Of a DNA stretch of 64,000 bases, positions 51,591 to 61,445 are shown piece after piece. Made by a program: the position numbers and the translations under genes. The notes under the pieces were generated by a model. The model was not told the DNA's origin, ran no database searches, and worked only from the letters and a program-made list of their open reading frames with translations. The DNA is from Vibrio splendidus (GTDB lineage Bacteria > Pseudomonadota > Gammaproteobacteria > Enterobacterales > Vibrionaceae), in assembly GCF_002873455.1 (NCBI RefSeq), contig NZ_MCUN01000014.1:1-64000 (forward strand). The letters are read 5' to 3'. The first letter of the stretch is position 1. The number at the start of each line of letters is the position of its first letter.

Positions 51591-52457
51591 CTAAGCTTCT
51601 ACTTTATTCATGTGTACATCCATTTGCGGGAATGGGATTTCGATACCTTCATTGTCCAAGCCTTCTTTGATTGCTTGCATCAGGTCGAAGTAAACATTCC
51701 AATAGTCAGCAGTATTAACCCATGGACGAACGACAAAGTTAACTGAAGAATCCGCTAGCGTGTGAACACCAACTTGAACACCAGGCTCTTTCAGTACACG
51801 CTCATCAGATTCACAGATCTTAGTCAGTAGCGCTTTTGTCTTTTGAAGATCGGCGTTGTAAGAAACACCAATCATTAGATCAATACGACGCGTATCATGA
51901 CGAGAGTAGTTAGTAATTGGGCTACCAATAACGCTGCCGTTCGGTACTACAACCATTTTATTGTCTGGTGTTGTTAGAACGGTTTGGAAGATCTGAATTG
52001 AATCTACTGAACCCGCTACACCACCAATTTCCACGTAGTCACCAGACTTGAATGGACGGAATGCAACGATAAGTACACCCGCAGCAAAGTTAGATAGTGA
52101 GCCTTGTAGTGCAAGACCAACAGCCAAACCAGCCGCACCAATAACAGCGACTACAGATGCAGTTTGAACGCCTAAACGACCAAGTGCAGCAATTAAAACA
52201 ATAACAAACAACAAGTAACGAACTAAACCATGGACGAATTCCACAACTGCTCGGTCCATTTTCTTCTTCTGAAGAACCTTAGACACGCTATTCGCTACTG
52301 CTTTAACAATAAGGTTACCAATAAATAGAATTATCAGTGCTGAGATAATGTTTACACCGTATTGAATAAACAGATCTGAGTTATTTGTTAACCACTGCTC
52401 TGCGTGAGACAAACCATCCACAATTGGAGTCTCAAGCGCTGTCGAACTATCAGCCAT
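51591..52457 (-). CDS. mscS: Small-conductance mechanosensitive channel MscS
   Basis: Opens under membrane tension to release solutes on hypo-osmotic shock. The 288-residue product has three membrane helices (about 24-50, 68-90, 96-125), including the Gly/Ala-rich pore helix AVGLALQGSLSNFAAGVLI, and the cytoplasmic beta and alpha/beta cage domains. Length matches E. coli YggB/MscS. The ATG at 52457 has GAGGA 8 bp upstream; another ATG three codons earlier overlaps the site. Confidence 0.96.
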   Translation of the reverse strand: MADSSTALETPIVDGLSHAEQWLTNNSDLFIQYGVNIISALIILFIGNLIVKAVANSVSKVLQKKKMDRAVVEFVHGLVRYLLFVIVLIAALGRLGVQTASVVAVIGAAGLAVGLALQGSLSNFAAGVLIVAFRPFKSGDYVEIGGVAGSVDSIQIFQTVLTTPDNKMVVVPNGSVIGSPITNYSRHDTRRIDLMIGVSYNADLQKTKALLTKICESDERVLKEPGVQVGVHTLADSSVNFVVRPWVNTADYWNVYFDLMQAIKEGLDNEGIEIPFPQMDVHMNKVEA

Positions 52458-52776
52458 AATGTGCATCCTCTATATAATATGCTATGAGCTAAACTGCCTT
52501 AAGCCAAACTTACCCAACAACAAAATAAACCGTACAACTCATGTTAAGTCGTTGTGTCGAAAGTAAATTAAAGCCAAGTCCTTTTTTATAAACTGAACCA
52601 AGTTCAATTTTTCGGCACGATATCCTATCTTTGACAGATTGCAAAGTCATATTTATGTAAGCTTTTGAATTAATAAAACTTACCAATAAACACAAATACC
52701 GATAACTAAAAGACTACGAAATTTATTCACCGCACGCTAGGTTTTTTACATATTTAGTACAAGTTTTTATCAGACA
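52458..52776. other. AT-rich mscS upstream region
   Basis: About 320 bp between the mscS start and the fbaA terminator. A 61-codon open frame on minus (52510-52695) has no recognisable domain or ribosome site. TATTAT/TATATA sequences near 52470-52485 could be the mscS -10. Nothing else is supported. Confidence 0.4.
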
Positions 52777-52808
52777 TAAAAAAACCCGCTCAATGAGCGG
52801 GTTTTTAA
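52777..52808 (-). terminator. Terminator of fbaA
   Basis: AAAACCCGCTC/GAGCGGGTTTT with a 3-base loop, followed on minus by a run of T. Confidence 0.93.
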
Positions 52809-52835
52809 AACTTAAAGAGTACTTAATTCAAAGAA

Positions 52836-53912
52836 TTACAGTACGTCTACAGCGTTAAGGTCAGCGAATGCTTTCTCAAGACGAGTAACCATTGAAGACT
52901 GACCAGCACGTAGCCATACGCGTGGATCATAGAACTTCTTGTTTGGAGCAGCTTCGCCAGTTGGGTTACCGATTTGACCTTGTAGGAAATCACGGTTCTC
53001 AGCTTCGTAAGTACGAACGCCATCCCATGAAGCCCACTGAGTATCAGTATCGATGTTCATTTTGATAACGCCGTAACCGATAGACTCTTGGATTTCTGCT
53101 TCAGAAGAACCAGAACCACCGTGGAATACAAAGTTAAGAGCGTCAGCTGCAATGCCAAACTTCTCAGCACAGTATGCTTGAGAGTCACGCAGGATAGTTG
53201 GAGTAAGTACAACGTTACCAGCTTGGTAAACACCGTGTACGTTACCGAAAGAAGCTGCGATAGTGAAACGTGGGCTAACAGCGTTTAGTTTCTCGTATGC
53301 GTATGCAACATCTTCAGGAGAAGTGTAAAGCTCAGATGCGTCCATATCAGAGTTATCAACGCCGTCTTCTTCACCACCAGTACAACCAAGTTCAATCTCG
53401 ATTGTCATGTTTAGTTTAGCCATGCGAGCTAAGTAAGCTGCACATGTTTCGATGTTCTCTTCTAGAGACTCTTCAGAAAGGTCTAGCATGTGAGAAGAGA
53501 ATAGTGGCTTACCAGTTTGTGCGAAGAACTCTTCACCAGCGTCTAGTAGACCGTCGATCCATGGAAGAAGTTTCTTAGCAGCGTGGTCAGTATGAAGAAT
53601 AACTGGAACACCGTAAGATTCTGCTACTGCGTGAACGTATTTTGCACCAGCTACAGCGCCAAGAATTTGTGCGCCTTGACCTTCAAGTTTAACGCCTTTA
53701 CCAGCGAAGAAACCTGCGCCACCGTTAGAGAACTGAACAACAACTGGAGCTTTAGCTTTAGCAGCAGCTTCAAGAACAGCGTTGATAGTATCAGTGTTGA
53801 TTACGTTTACTGCAGGAAGAGCAAATTTGTTTGCTTTTGCTACTTCAAATACTTTCTGTACGTCATCGCCAGAAATCACACCAGGTTTTACAAAATCGAA
53901 GATCTTAGACAT
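52836..53912 (-). CDS. fbaA: Class II fructose-bisphosphate aldolase
   Basis: Zinc enzyme of glycolysis and gluconeogenesis. The 358-residue product has the metal-binding HTDHAAK near residues 108-114, GCTGGEEDGVDNSD near 178-191 and FHGGSGS near 265. AGGA is 8 bp before the ATG. It ends the tkt-epd-pgk-fbaA run; an RNA hairpin and PurR-like sites lie in the 155-bp gap after pgk. Confidence 0.98.
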   Translation of the reverse strand: MSKIFDFVKPGVISGDDVQKVFEVAKANKFALPAVNVINTDTINAVLEAAAKAKAPVVVQFSNGGAGFFAGKGVKLEGQGAQILGAVAGAKYVHAVAESYGVPVILHTDHAAKKLLPWIDGLLDAGEEFFAQTGKPLFSSHMLDLSEESLEENIETCAAYLARMAKLNMTIEIELGCTGGEEDGVDNSDMDASELYTSPEDVAYAYEKLNAVSPRFTIAASFGNVHGVYQAGNVVLTPTILRDSQAYCAEKFGIAADALNFVFHGGSGSSEAEIQESIGYGVIKMNIDTDTQWASWDGVRTYEAENRDFLQGQIGNPTGEAAPNKKFYDPRVWLRAGQSSMVTRLEKAFADLNAVDVL

Positions 53913-53968
53913 GGAAATAGTCCTATTTATTCTATCGTTTTAAGATTAAAAAACTTAAGTTTAAAAAT

Positions 53969-53984
53969 TTGCAATCGTTTGCTC
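53969..53984. promoter_or_regulatory. PurR-like site upstream of fbaA
   Basis: TTGCAATCGTTTGCTC contains the near-palindrome GCAATCGTTTGC (11 of 12 of GCAAACGTTTGC). A half site GCAAACGTTA lies at 54023. It is about 57 bp before the fbaA ATG. Confidence 0.45.
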
Positions 53985-54030
53985 ACAACTTATGCCATTC
54001 TAGCAAAAAAGTGTGATATGCAGCAAACGT

Positions 54031-54058
54031 TAAAAGGCGAGATTCACATCTCGCCTTT
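54031..54058 (-). terminator. Hairpin/terminator between pgk and fbaA
   Basis: A 10-bp stem AAAGGCGAGA/TCTCGCCTTT with a 6-base loop starts 10 bp after the pgk stop. The following T-run on minus is short (TTAACG), so some read-through into fbaA is expected. Confidence 0.75.
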
Positions 54059-54067
54059 CTAAATCAA

Positions 54068-55231
54068 TTACGCTTTAGCACGCTCTTCAAGCATTGCTAC
54101 TGCAGGAAGTACTTTACCTTCAACAAACTCAAGGAAAGCGCCGCCGCCAGTAGAGATGTAAGAAACATCTGCTTTGATACCGAACTTGTCGATAGCTGCT
54201 AGTGTGTCACCACCGCCTGCTACTGAGAAACCTTCAGAATCAGCGATTGCTTTAGAAATACCCGCAGTACCCGCTTCGAAGTTTTTGAATTCGAATACGC
54301 CTACAGGGCCGTTCCAAAGGATAGTTTTTGCGTTACCGATGATTTCAGCTAGAGCTGCAGTTGAATCTGGGCCAAGGTCGAAGATCATGTCGTCGTCTTG
54401 AACTTCAGAAACGTGCTTGATTTCAGCTTCTGCGTTTTCGTCGAATGCTTTAGCACATGCAACGTCAGTTGCTACTGGGATAGCACACTCTTTCATTAGC
54501 TTCTTAGCCGTTTCAACTAGGTCAGCTTCGTATAGAGACTTACCTACGTTGTGGCCTTCAGCAGCGATGAACGTGTTCGCGATACCACCACCAACAACAA
54601 GTTGGTCAGCGATTTTAGAAAGAGATTCTAGAACCGTTAGCTTAGTAGAAACTTTAGAACCACCAACGATAGCCACTAGTGGGCGAGCTGGGTTGTCCAT
54701 TGCTTTACCAAGAGCTTCAAGCTCAGCAGCTAGAAGAGGACCAGCACACGCTACAGGAGCGTAAGTGCCAACACCGTGTGTAGACGCTTGAGCACGGTGA
54801 GCCGTACCGAATGCATCCATTACGAAGATGTCACATAGTGCAGCGTACTGCTTAGAAAGTGCTTCTTCGTTCTTCTTCTCGCCTTTGTTAAAGCGAACGT
54901 TTTCAAGAACAGTTAGTTCACCAGCGTTTAGCTCAAGACCATTTACGTAATCTTTCGCTAGTTTAACGTCGCAGTCTAGTGCGTCATTTAGGTAGTTAAC
55001 TACAGGAGCTAGAGAGAATTCTTCGTTGTATTCGCCTTCAGTAGGACGACCAAGGTGAGAAGTAACCATAACTTTTGCGCCAGCTTCTAGGCAAAGTTTA
55101 ATAGTTGGTAGAGATGCAAGGATACGTGCATCTGAAGTTACTTTACCGTCTTTTACTGGTACGTTTAGGTCAGCACGGATGAATACGCGTTTACCTGCAA
55201 GTTCCAGGTCAGTCATCTTGATCACAGACAT
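54068..55231 (-). CDS. pgk: Phosphoglycerate kinase
   Basis: Makes ATP from 1,3-bisphosphoglycerate. The 387-residue product has the N-terminal substrate motif [13 protein letters not shown] near 20-32, the HLGRP motif near 61-65, GGSKVSTK near 193-200 and the C-terminal GGGDTLA near 349-355. The ATG at 55231 ([11 protein letters not shown]) has GAGAGGA 7 bp upstream. It is 151 bp downstream of epd. Confidence 0.98.
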   Translation of the reverse strand: MSVIKMTDLELAGKRVFIRADLNVPVKDGKVTSDARILASLPTIKLCLEAGAKVMVTSHLGRPTEGEYNEEFSLAPVVNYLNDALDCDVKLAKDYVNGLELNAGELTVLENVRFNKGEKKNEEALSKQYAALCDIFVMDAFGTAHRAQASTHGVGTYAPVACAGPLLAAELEALGKAMDNPARPLVAIVGGSKVSTKLTVLESLSKIADQLVVGGGIANTFIAAEGHNVGKSLYEADLVETAKKLMKECAIPVATDVACAKAFDENAEAEIKHVSEVQDDDMIFDLGPDSTAALAEIIGNAKTILWNGPVGVFEFKNFEAGTAGISKAIADSEGFSVAGGGDTLAAIDKFGIKADVSYISTGGGAFLEFVEGKVLPAVAMLEERAKA

Positions 55232-55397
55232 GATTTGTCCTCTCAAATTTAAATAAAAATAAAGTTTTGGAAACTCAGCAACCTTGCTAAGCCTATAAAT
55301 TATTCAACTGGTAATTCTTTAGTTACTCATAATATGTGGACACTTAGTATTTATTTCAAGCTAGAAAATAAATAATCCGCACATTTGCTTCTAGGTC

Positions 55398-56447
55398 TTA
55401 CTTCTTGCCTTCAGAAGCTTGCATTGCAAGAACCGTATCCAGCATCCGGTTCGCAAAGCCCCATTCATTGTCACACCACACTAGCATTTTCACTAAGGTG
55501 CCATTGCTCACTCGAGTTTGTGAACCATCAACGATTGCGCTATGGGGATCGTGATTAAAGTCGATGGAAACGAGCGGCGCTTCAGTATAGTCAACTATAT
55601 TGTGTAATGTACACTGGGATGCATTAACAATGGTTTGATTTACGTCATTAACTTTCACATTTGCATTAATTGTGACACTTAAATCCATCGCAGTGACGTT
55701 TACCGTCGGCACACGCACAGATATAGCTTCAAATTTGTTAGAAAATTTCGGGAAGATTCTTTCAATACCTTTATGCAGTTTGGTATCGACAGGAATGATA
55801 GATTGGCTTGCAGCTCGAGTACGACGCAAATCGCTATGGTATGCATCAATAACTTGCTGATCATTCATTGAAGAGTGAATGGTTGTGATGGTACCAGACT
55901 CAATACCAAAGGCATCATCAAGCACCTTAATGATAGGGACAATACAGTTGGTGGTACATGAACCATTGGAAACGATTCGATGATCGGCTTCGATAGTCTC
56001 GTGATTCACACCATAGATAATGGTGTTATCAAGGTCATTAGCACCAGGATGCGAGAACAGCACCTTTTTAGCTCCAGCTGCGATGTGTGCTAGGCCGTCA
56101 TCTCGGCAACCGTAGACACCGGTACAATCGAGAACAATATCGACTTCAAGGTCACGCCAAGGCAACAGTTCAATATCAGCCAGGTGTAAGATACGAATGG
56201 TATCAAACTCTCCTTTATCTTCAGCACCAATGCCATGATGAACATAGATGTGCTCTTGATCGTTTGAGATTTTCTTGCCGAAGCGGCCGTGACTGGTGTC
56301 GTACTGCAATAGGTGAGCCATAGCGTCAGGCTGAGCAAGCTCATTGACCGCTACTACTTTGATTTGTTGGCTTTTGCCACTTTCATAGACAGCGCGCAAT
56401 ACATTGCGCCCTATTCGTCCAAATCCATTTATCGCGACTTTTAGCAT
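55398..56447 (-). CDS. epd: D-erythrose-4-phosphate dehydrogenase
   Basis: Oxidises erythrose 4-phosphate on the PLP pathway (also gapB). The 349-residue product has [10 protein letters not shown] near 6-15 and the active-site SCTTNC near 154, with VWCDNEWG near the end. It is Epd rather than GapA by its DCTGVYG-type loop, the [14 protein letters not shown] segment and its position between tkt and pgk. The ATG at 56447 matches the family; an ATG four codons earlier is possible. pdxJ in this window acts in the same B6 pathway. Confidence 0.95.
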   Translation of the reverse strand: MLKVAINGFGRIGRNVLRAVYESGKSQQIKVVAVNELAQPDAMAHLLQYDTSHGRFGKKISNDQEHIYVHHGIGAEDKGEFDTIRILHLADIELLPWRDLEVDIVLDCTGVYGCRDDGLAHIAAGAKKVLFSHPGANDLDNTIIYGVNHETIEADHRIVSNGSCTTNCIVPIIKVLDDAFGIESGTITTIHSSMNDQQVIDAYHSDLRRTRAASQSIIPVDTKLHKGIERIFPKFSNKFEAISVRVPTVNVTAMDLSVTINANVKVNDVNQTIVNASQCTLHNIVDYTEAPLVSIDFNHDPHSAIVDGSQTRVSNGTLVKMLVWCDNEWGFANRMLDTVLAMQASEGKK

Positions 56448-56592
56448 AGTTCCGTACATCTAACCAAAATTTCGTGCAACAGATGATAACTGAATCCTAC
56501 CTAAAAGGCATTACTTGAATAACTCAGCTTACTTATGACAGATTGATCTGTTGCTTGTAAGCCTTAGTCTAAGTGATAACAACCCCCAGATA

Positions 56593-56624
56593 CAAAAAAA
56601 CCGAGCTTAAAGCTCGGTTTTTTC
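56593..56624 (-). terminator. Terminator of tkt
   Basis: AAAACCGAGC/GCTCGGTTTT with a 5-base loop, followed on minus by a T-run. It separates tkt from epd? It lies after the tkt stop on minus, so epd may also have its own promoter in the following 140 bp. Confidence 0.9.
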
Positions 56625-56662
56625 ATTCATTTCATTGTTCGCACAAGGCTAACAATCAATGA

Positions 56663-58657
56663 TTAAGCAAGAAGCTCTTTTGCTGTGTTTACTACGTTTT
56701 CAGTAGTGAAACCGAACATCTTGAATAGCTCGCCTGCTGGTGCAGATTCGCCGAACGTTGTCATACCGATGATCTTGCCACCGAAGCCAACGTACTTGTA
56801 CCAGAAATCAGCGATGCCAGCTTCTACTGCGATACGTGCTGTGACGTCAGCTGGAAGTACAGACTCACGGTACTGCGCGTCTTGCTTATCGAAAGCGTCA
56901 GTTGCAGGCATAGAGACTACGCGTACTTTTTTGCCTTCAGCTGTTAGTTCAGCAGCAGCGCTAACCGCTAGCTCAACTTCAGAACCCGTCGCGATAAGGA
57001 TAAGCTCAGGCTTGCCTTCACAATCTTTCAGGATGTAGCCACCCTTAGCGATGTTAGCCACTTGCTCAGCGTCACGTGGTTGTTGCGCTAGGTTTTGGCG
57101 AGAGAAGATAAGCGCAGAAGGACCATCTTTACGTTCGATTGCCAGTTTCCAAGCAACTGCAGACTCAACTTGATCACATGGACGCCATGTGCTCATGTTT
57201 GGAGTCAGACGTAGAGAAGCGATCTGCTCAACCGGTTGGTGAGTAGGGCCATCTTCGCCAAGACCGATAGAGTCATGCGTGTAAACTTGGATATTCTGAA
57301 TTTTCATCAGAGCAGCCATACGCATTGCGTTACGTGCGTATTCCATGAACATTAGGAACGTTGCGCCGTATGGTACGAAACCACCGTGCAGAGCGATACC
57401 GTTCATGATAGCCGTCATACCGAACTCACGTACACCGTAGTGGATGTAGTTACCAGAGAAGTCATTTGCTTCAAGCGACTTAGAACCAGACCACATAGTT
57501 AGGTTAGAAGGCGCAAGGTCAGCAGAGCCGCCCATGAATTCAGGCAGCATAGCACCGAACGCTTCTAGCGCATTTTGAGAGGCTTTACGTGATGCGATGT
57601 TTGCTGGGTTAGCTTGAAGATCAGCAATGATTGCGTTTGCTTTCTCTTCCCACTCAGCTGGAAGCTCGCCGTTCGTACGACGTTTAAATTCTGCTGCTAG
57701 CTCTGGGTGAGCCGCTGCGTATGCGTCAAACTTAGCATTCCAAGCCGCTTCTTTCGCAGCGCCTGCTTCTTTCGCATTCCACTCAGCTGCGATATCAGCT
57801 GGGATTTCGAAAGGACCGTGTTCCCAACCAAGTGCCGCTTTAGTTGCTGTGATTTCATCAGCACCTAGTGGAGCACCGTGACAGTCGTGCGTACCCGCTT
57901 TATTTGGAGAACCAAAACCGATAATAGTTTTAGTACAGATAAGTGTTGGACGAGGATCCGCTTTAGCCGCTTCAATTGCAGCATTGATAGCGTCAGAGTC
58001 GTGACCATCTACCGCAGGAATTACGTGCCAGCCGTATGCTTCAAAACGCTTAGGTGTATCGTCAGAGAACCAACCTTCAACTTCGCCATCGATAGAGATG
58101 CCGTTGTCATCCCAGAAAGCAACCAGCTTACCAAGACCTAACGTACCAGCTAGAGAACATGCTTCGTGAGAAATACCTTCCATCAGACAGCCATCACCCA
58201 TGAATGCATAGGTGTAGTGGTCTACGATGTCGTGGCCTTCTTTGTTGAACTGTGCCGCAAGTGCTTTCTCAGCCATCGCCATACCAACAGCGTTAGTGAT
58301 GCCTTGACCTAGAGGGCCCGTCGTTGTTTCGATACCAGGAGCGTAACCGTACTCTGGGTGACCAGGAGTCTTAGAGTGCAGTTGACGGAAGTTCTTAAGG
58401 TCTTCAATTGAAAGCTCGTAACCTGCAAGATGAAGCAGAGAGTAAATCAACATTGAACCATGGCCGTTAGACAAGATAAATCGGTCGCGGTCAGCCCACT
58501 CTGGGTTTGCTGGGTTGTGGTTCAAGTGACCACGCCAAAGAACTTCAGCTATGTCAGCCATACCCATAGGTGCGCCAGGGTGGCCTGAATTTGCTTGTTG
58601 AACGCCATCCATGCTAAGTGCGCGAATTGCATTGGCTAGATCTTTACGAGAAGGCAT
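56663..58657 (-). CDS. tkt: Transketolase
   Basis: Thiamine-diphosphate enzyme of the pentose phosphate pathway. The 664-residue product has [11 protein letters not shown] near 24-34, the TPP motif [13 protein letters not shown] near 155-167 and a C-terminal domain. The ATG at 58657 ([11 protein letters not shown]) has AGGAG 6 bp upstream; an ATG six codons earlier is less likely. It diverges from metK. Clustering with epd, pgk and fbaA matches E. coli. Confidence 0.98.
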   Translation of the reverse strand: MPSRKDLANAIRALSMDGVQQANSGHPGAPMGMADIAEVLWRGHLNHNPANPEWADRDRFILSNGHGSMLIYSLLHLAGYELSIEDLKNFRQLHSKTPGHPEYGYAPGIETTTGPLGQGITNAVGMAMAEKALAAQFNKEGHDIVDHYTYAFMGDGCLMEGISHEACSLAGTLGLGKLVAFWDDNGISIDGEVEGWFSDDTPKRFEAYGWHVIPAVDGHDSDAINAAIEAAKADPRPTLICTKTIIGFGSPNKAGTHDCHGAPLGADEITATKAALGWEHGPFEIPADIAAEWNAKEAGAAKEAAWNAKFDAYAAAHPELAAEFKRRTNGELPAEWEEKANAIIADLQANPANIASRKASQNALEAFGAMLPEFMGGSADLAPSNLTMWSGSKSLEANDFSGNYIHYGVREFGMTAIMNGIALHGGFVPYGATFLMFMEYARNAMRMAALMKIQNIQVYTHDSIGLGEDGPTHQPVEQIASLRLTPNMSTWRPCDQVESAVAWKLAIERKDGPSALIFSRQNLAQQPRDAEQVANIAKGGYILKDCEGKPELILIATGSEVELAVSAAAELTAEGKKVRVVSMPATDAFDKQDAQYRESVLPADVTARIAVEAGIADFWYKYVGFGGKIIGMTTFGESAPAGELFKMFGFTTENVVNTAKELLA

Positions 58658-58752
58658 GTCTGCTCCTGAGTACATAAGCGATTTAAAAAAGAGATTGATG
58701 CTAAAGTTTTCATTTTTATTAGCGCGGGTATTCTCTCAAACGACTTTAGCGA

Positions 58753-58768
58753 CTGCAAACGTTTTACT
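58753..58768. promoter_or_regulatory. PurR-like half palindrome upstream of tkt
   Basis: CTGCAAACGTTTTACT keeps the ten-base core GCAAACGTTT of the PurR operator. It lies about 95 bp from the tkt ATG. Confidence 0.45.
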
Positions 58769-58839
58769 GGCATTTTAACGGTCACTTTTCGCAATTTTCG
58801 AACATTTACATCACTTAGCAATGCGTTATCTCGACCGAT

Positions 58840-58855
58840 ACGCAAACGTTTAGTT
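58840..58855. promoter_or_regulatory. PurR-like operator between tkt and metK
   Basis: ACGCAAACGTTTAGTT matches 13 of 16 positions of ACGCAAACGTTTGCGT. It is the best match in the window and lies between the divergent genes, about 185 bp from tkt and 190 bp from metK. Confidence 0.5.
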
Positions 58856-58905
58856 ATGACATATCATAAAAAAGAGCTTGTAATTCGACCGCTGGAATTT
58901 AGAAT

Positions 58906-58941
58906 AGCCGTCTAGATGTAGAAACACCTACAAAATATACT
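58906..58941 (+). promoter_or_regulatory. metK promoter with MetJ-type operator
   Basis: Three consecutive 8-mers, AGCCGTCT, AGATGTAG and AAACACCT (58906-58929), resemble the MetJ met-box AGACGTCT (about 7, 5 and 5 of 8). They overlap a weak -35 (TAGATG) placed 17 bp before a -10 TATACT (58936-58941). MetJ with SAM would block this promoter. The second and third boxes are weak, so this is a prediction. Confidence 0.6.
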
Positions 58942-58999
58942 GTATTTAATGGCGGCGCTTCCTAGCTTGCGACGCCTGAAATTATTTGCATTTAACTGT

Positions 59000-59033
59000 T
59001 TGCAACTAAAAACTAATTGCAACTAAAAACTAA
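59000..59033. repeat. Perfect 17-bp tandem duplication before metK
   Basis: TTGCAACTAAAAACTAA occurs twice back to back (59000-59016 and 59017-59033), ending just before the GTGGAG ribosome site of metK, so it lies in the 5' UTR. Confidence 0.95.
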
Positions 59034-59046
59034 AAGTGGAGCTCTC

Positions 59047-60201
59047 ATGGCTAAGCACCTATTCACTTCTGAATCTGTTTCAGAAGGCCATCCAGATAAA
59101 ATTGCAGACCAAATCTCTGATGCTGTTCTTGATGCCATCTTGGAACAAGATCCAAAAGCACGTGTTGCTTGTGAGACTTACGTAAAAACCGGCATGGTTA
59201 TGGTTGGCGGTGAAGTAACAACGTCTGCATGGGTTGATATCGAAGAAATCACTCGTGAAACAGTTCGTGAAATTGGTTACGTTCATTCTGATATGGGCTT
59301 TGACGCTGACTCTTGTGCAGTACTAAACACAATTGGTAAGCAGTCTCCAGACATCAACCAAGGTGTTGATAAAGCCGATCCTAAAGATCAAGGCGCAGGC
59401 GACCAAGGTATCATGTTTGGTTACGCGACTAACGAAACACCAATCCTAATGCCAGCTCCAATTACTTACTCTCACCTACTTGTGAAGAAGCAAGCTGAAG
59501 TACGTAAGAGCGGCAAGCTTGATTTCCTTCGCCCAGATGCGAAATCTCAAGTTACGTTCCAATACGACCAAGGTAAGATTGTTGGTATCGACGCAGTTGT
59601 TCTTTCAACTCAACACTGTGATTCAGTCACAACACCTGACCTACGTGAAGCGGTAATGGAAGAGATCATCAAGCCAGTACTTCCTGCTGAGTGGATCAAC
59701 AAAGACACTAACTTCTTCATCAACCCAACAGGCCGTTTCGTAATCGGTGGCCCAATGGGTGACTGTGGTCTAACCGGTCGTAAGATCATCGTTGATACTT
59801 ACGGCGGCGCAGCTCGTCACGGTGGCGGTGCATTCTCTGGTAAAGATCCATCAAAAGTTGACCGTTCTGCAGCTTACGCAGCTCGTTACGTTGCGAAAAA
59901 CATCGTTGCTGCTGGTATGGCTGACCGTTGTGAGATTCAATTGTCTTACGCTATCGGTGTTGCAGATCCAACATCTATCATGGTTGAAACGTTTGGTACT
60001 GAGAAAGTAGCTCACGAAATCATCATTGAAGCCGTTCGTCAAAACTTCGACCTACGTCCATACGGTCTTCAAGAGATGCTGAACCTTCTTCAGCCTATCT
60101 ACAAGCAGACTGCTGCATATGGCCACTTCGGTCGCGAAGAGTTCCCTTGGGAAGCGACGGACAAAGCAGCAATGCTTGCAGACTTCGCTGGCCTAAAATA
60201 A
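59047..60201 (+). CDS. metK: S-adenosylmethionine synthase
   Basis: Makes SAM from methionine and ATP. The 384-residue product begins [18 protein letters not shown], with GHPDK at 14-18, [12 protein letters not shown] near 117-128 and the second signature [19 protein letters not shown] near 260-278. The ATG at 59047 has GTGGAG 5 bp upstream; a TTG ten codons earlier lies inside the tandem repeat and is rejected. It diverges from tkt and is followed by a terminator. Confidence 0.98.
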   Translation: MAKHLFTSESVSEGHPDKIADQISDAVLDAILEQDPKARVACETYVKTGMVMVGGEVTTSAWVDIEEITRETVREIGYVHSDMGFDADSCAVLNTIGKQSPDINQGVDKADPKDQGAGDQGIMFGYATNETPILMPAPITYSHLLVKKQAEVRKSGKLDFLRPDAKSQVTFQYDQGKIVGIDAVVLSTQHCDSVTTPDLREAVMEEIIKPVLPAEWINKDTNFFINPTGRFVIGGPMGDCGLTGRKIIVDTYGGAARHGGGAFSGKDPSKVDRSAAYAARYVAKNIVAAGMADRCEIQLSYAIGVADPTSIMVETFGTEKVAHEIIIEAVRQNFDLRPYGLQEMLNLLQPIYKQTAAYGHFGREEFPWEATDKAAMLADFAGLK

Positions 60202-60225
60202 TTTAGCCACTGCGATTTGTTTCTT

Positions 60226-60260
60226 TAAAGCCCTTACTTCTTAGTAAGGGCTTTATTTTT
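60226..60260 (+). terminator. Terminator of metK
   Basis: AAAGCCCTTAC/GTAAGGGCTTT with a 6-base loop, followed by ATTTTT. Confidence 0.92.
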
Positions 60261-60569
60261 ATGCACTTACCAAACCTTTCCCTGCTAGAACACATCGTCC
60301 AAATCTTCTTTACCGTTAACCAGTAAGTATAAAAAGCCGTTGATAATTTGTGTTTTCTAACAGTACTGACAATAGTTAAGGTAACTCCTAAGCGATCAAG
60401 CTCACATTTAACTCAAAGTAATTCAGTTTGATAAAGCTCGTTAAATGCACGCTAGAACAAAAACTGGGATGACAATGAGCAATTTAGCTCAACACCATGA
60501 CACTCACGTTAGCGATATCGCTGAGCTTTATGGAATTATAACTAGGACGTTATTTAACTAGGGGGATCT
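60261..60569. other. Upstream region of the DUF2189 gene
   Basis: This 309-bp region has no credible gene. A GGGGGATCT ribosome site abuts the downstream ATG, and a hexamer pair could not be assigned with confidence, so the promoter is undefined. Confidence 0.35.
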
Positions 60570-61367
60570 ATGCCTCGTACCGTGCACCCATCCGAACTGA
60601 ACGATAAGAAACACAAGGTCAGCGATCAGGATTACGCTCGCACCATTCCTTGTAACCAAGTAAGCATATCAGCTCCATTCCATTGGTTATCGCTTGCACT
60701 GCATGACTTAGTGAAAATGCCAATAATCAGCGCATTTTATGGATTGTGTTTTATGGCTGCGGCCATCGCCATCGTACAACTAGTCCAATGGCAAGGAACA
60801 CACCTAGTCGTCATGCCAAGCTTGATAGTCTATATGTTGATAGGACCATTCCTTGCTTTGGGATTATACGACGCGAGTTGGGAAAGAGAGAAAGGACATT
60901 CCCCAAGCTTATTCCACTCAATGAAAGCGATTACTCGCAACTCCACCCACCAATGGGCCTTTGCAATTGTCTTAATGGTCGCAATGATTTTCTGGATGCG
61001 AATAGCCGCATTGCTACACGCGCTGTACCCATCGGTTCAAGGTGCGCCATTAACTGAGTTTGCTCCCTTCCTGATTACAGGTTCAGTGATTGGCTTGGTT
61101 ATCGCGAGTCTGATATTCAGCATCTCAGCATTTTCAATTCCATTGATGATGGAAAGACGTGTTGATGTGATGAGTGCTATTTTTACTAGCTTCAACGCTG
61201 TTAAATCGAATATTCCTGCGATGATCGTTTGGGCAGGTATCATTGGCGCTGGTATCTTAGTCGGCTTTGCGACCTACGGTGTGGGTATGATTGTAACGAT
61301 GCCATTGCTTGGTTACGGAACATGGCATGCTTACCACGAAATCATCAAAAAGAAACATCACGTTTAA
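60570..61367 (+). CDS. DUF2189-family inner-membrane protein
   Basis: No experimentally defined function is known to me. The 265-residue product has a polar N-terminus of about 40 residues and then about six hydrophobic helices (starting near 53, 79, 129, 168 and 213), with family features such as LYDASWEREKGHSPSL and the C-terminal GYGTWHAYHEII. GGGGGA lies just before the ATG. It is probably monocistronic and stands between metK and sprT, where E. coli has galP. Confidence 0.8.
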   Translation: MPRTVHPSELNDKKHKVSDQDYARTIPCNQVSISAPFHWLSLALHDLVKMPIISAFYGLCFMAAAIAIVQLVQWQGTHLVVMPSLIVYMLIGPFLALGLYDASWEREKGHSPSLFHSMKAITRNSTHQWAFAIVLMVAMIFWMRIAALLHALYPSVQGAPLTEFAPFLITGSVIGLVIASLIFSISAFSIPLMMERRVDVMSAIFTSFNAVKSNIPAMIVWAGIIGAGILVGFATYGVGMIVTMPLLGYGTWHAYHEIIKKKHHV

Positions 61368-61401
61368 ATCGTTTCACCGTCGATGAGCAATGTTATGATG
61401 A

Positions 61402-61431
61402 GGCCTTAGCTTAAACGCTGAGGCTTTTTTT
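61402..61431 (+). terminator. Terminator between the DUF2189 gene and sprT
   Basis: GCCTTAGC pairs with GCTGAGGC (one G-U pair) around TTAAAC and is followed by seven T. It ends immediately before the sprT ribosome site GGAG. Confidence 0.82.
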
Positions 61432-61445
61432 GGAGTTAACAACGC

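Noticed and set aside
52510..52695. 61-codon frame upstream of mscS
   Set aside because: No ribosome site or similarity; AT-rich intergenic sequence.
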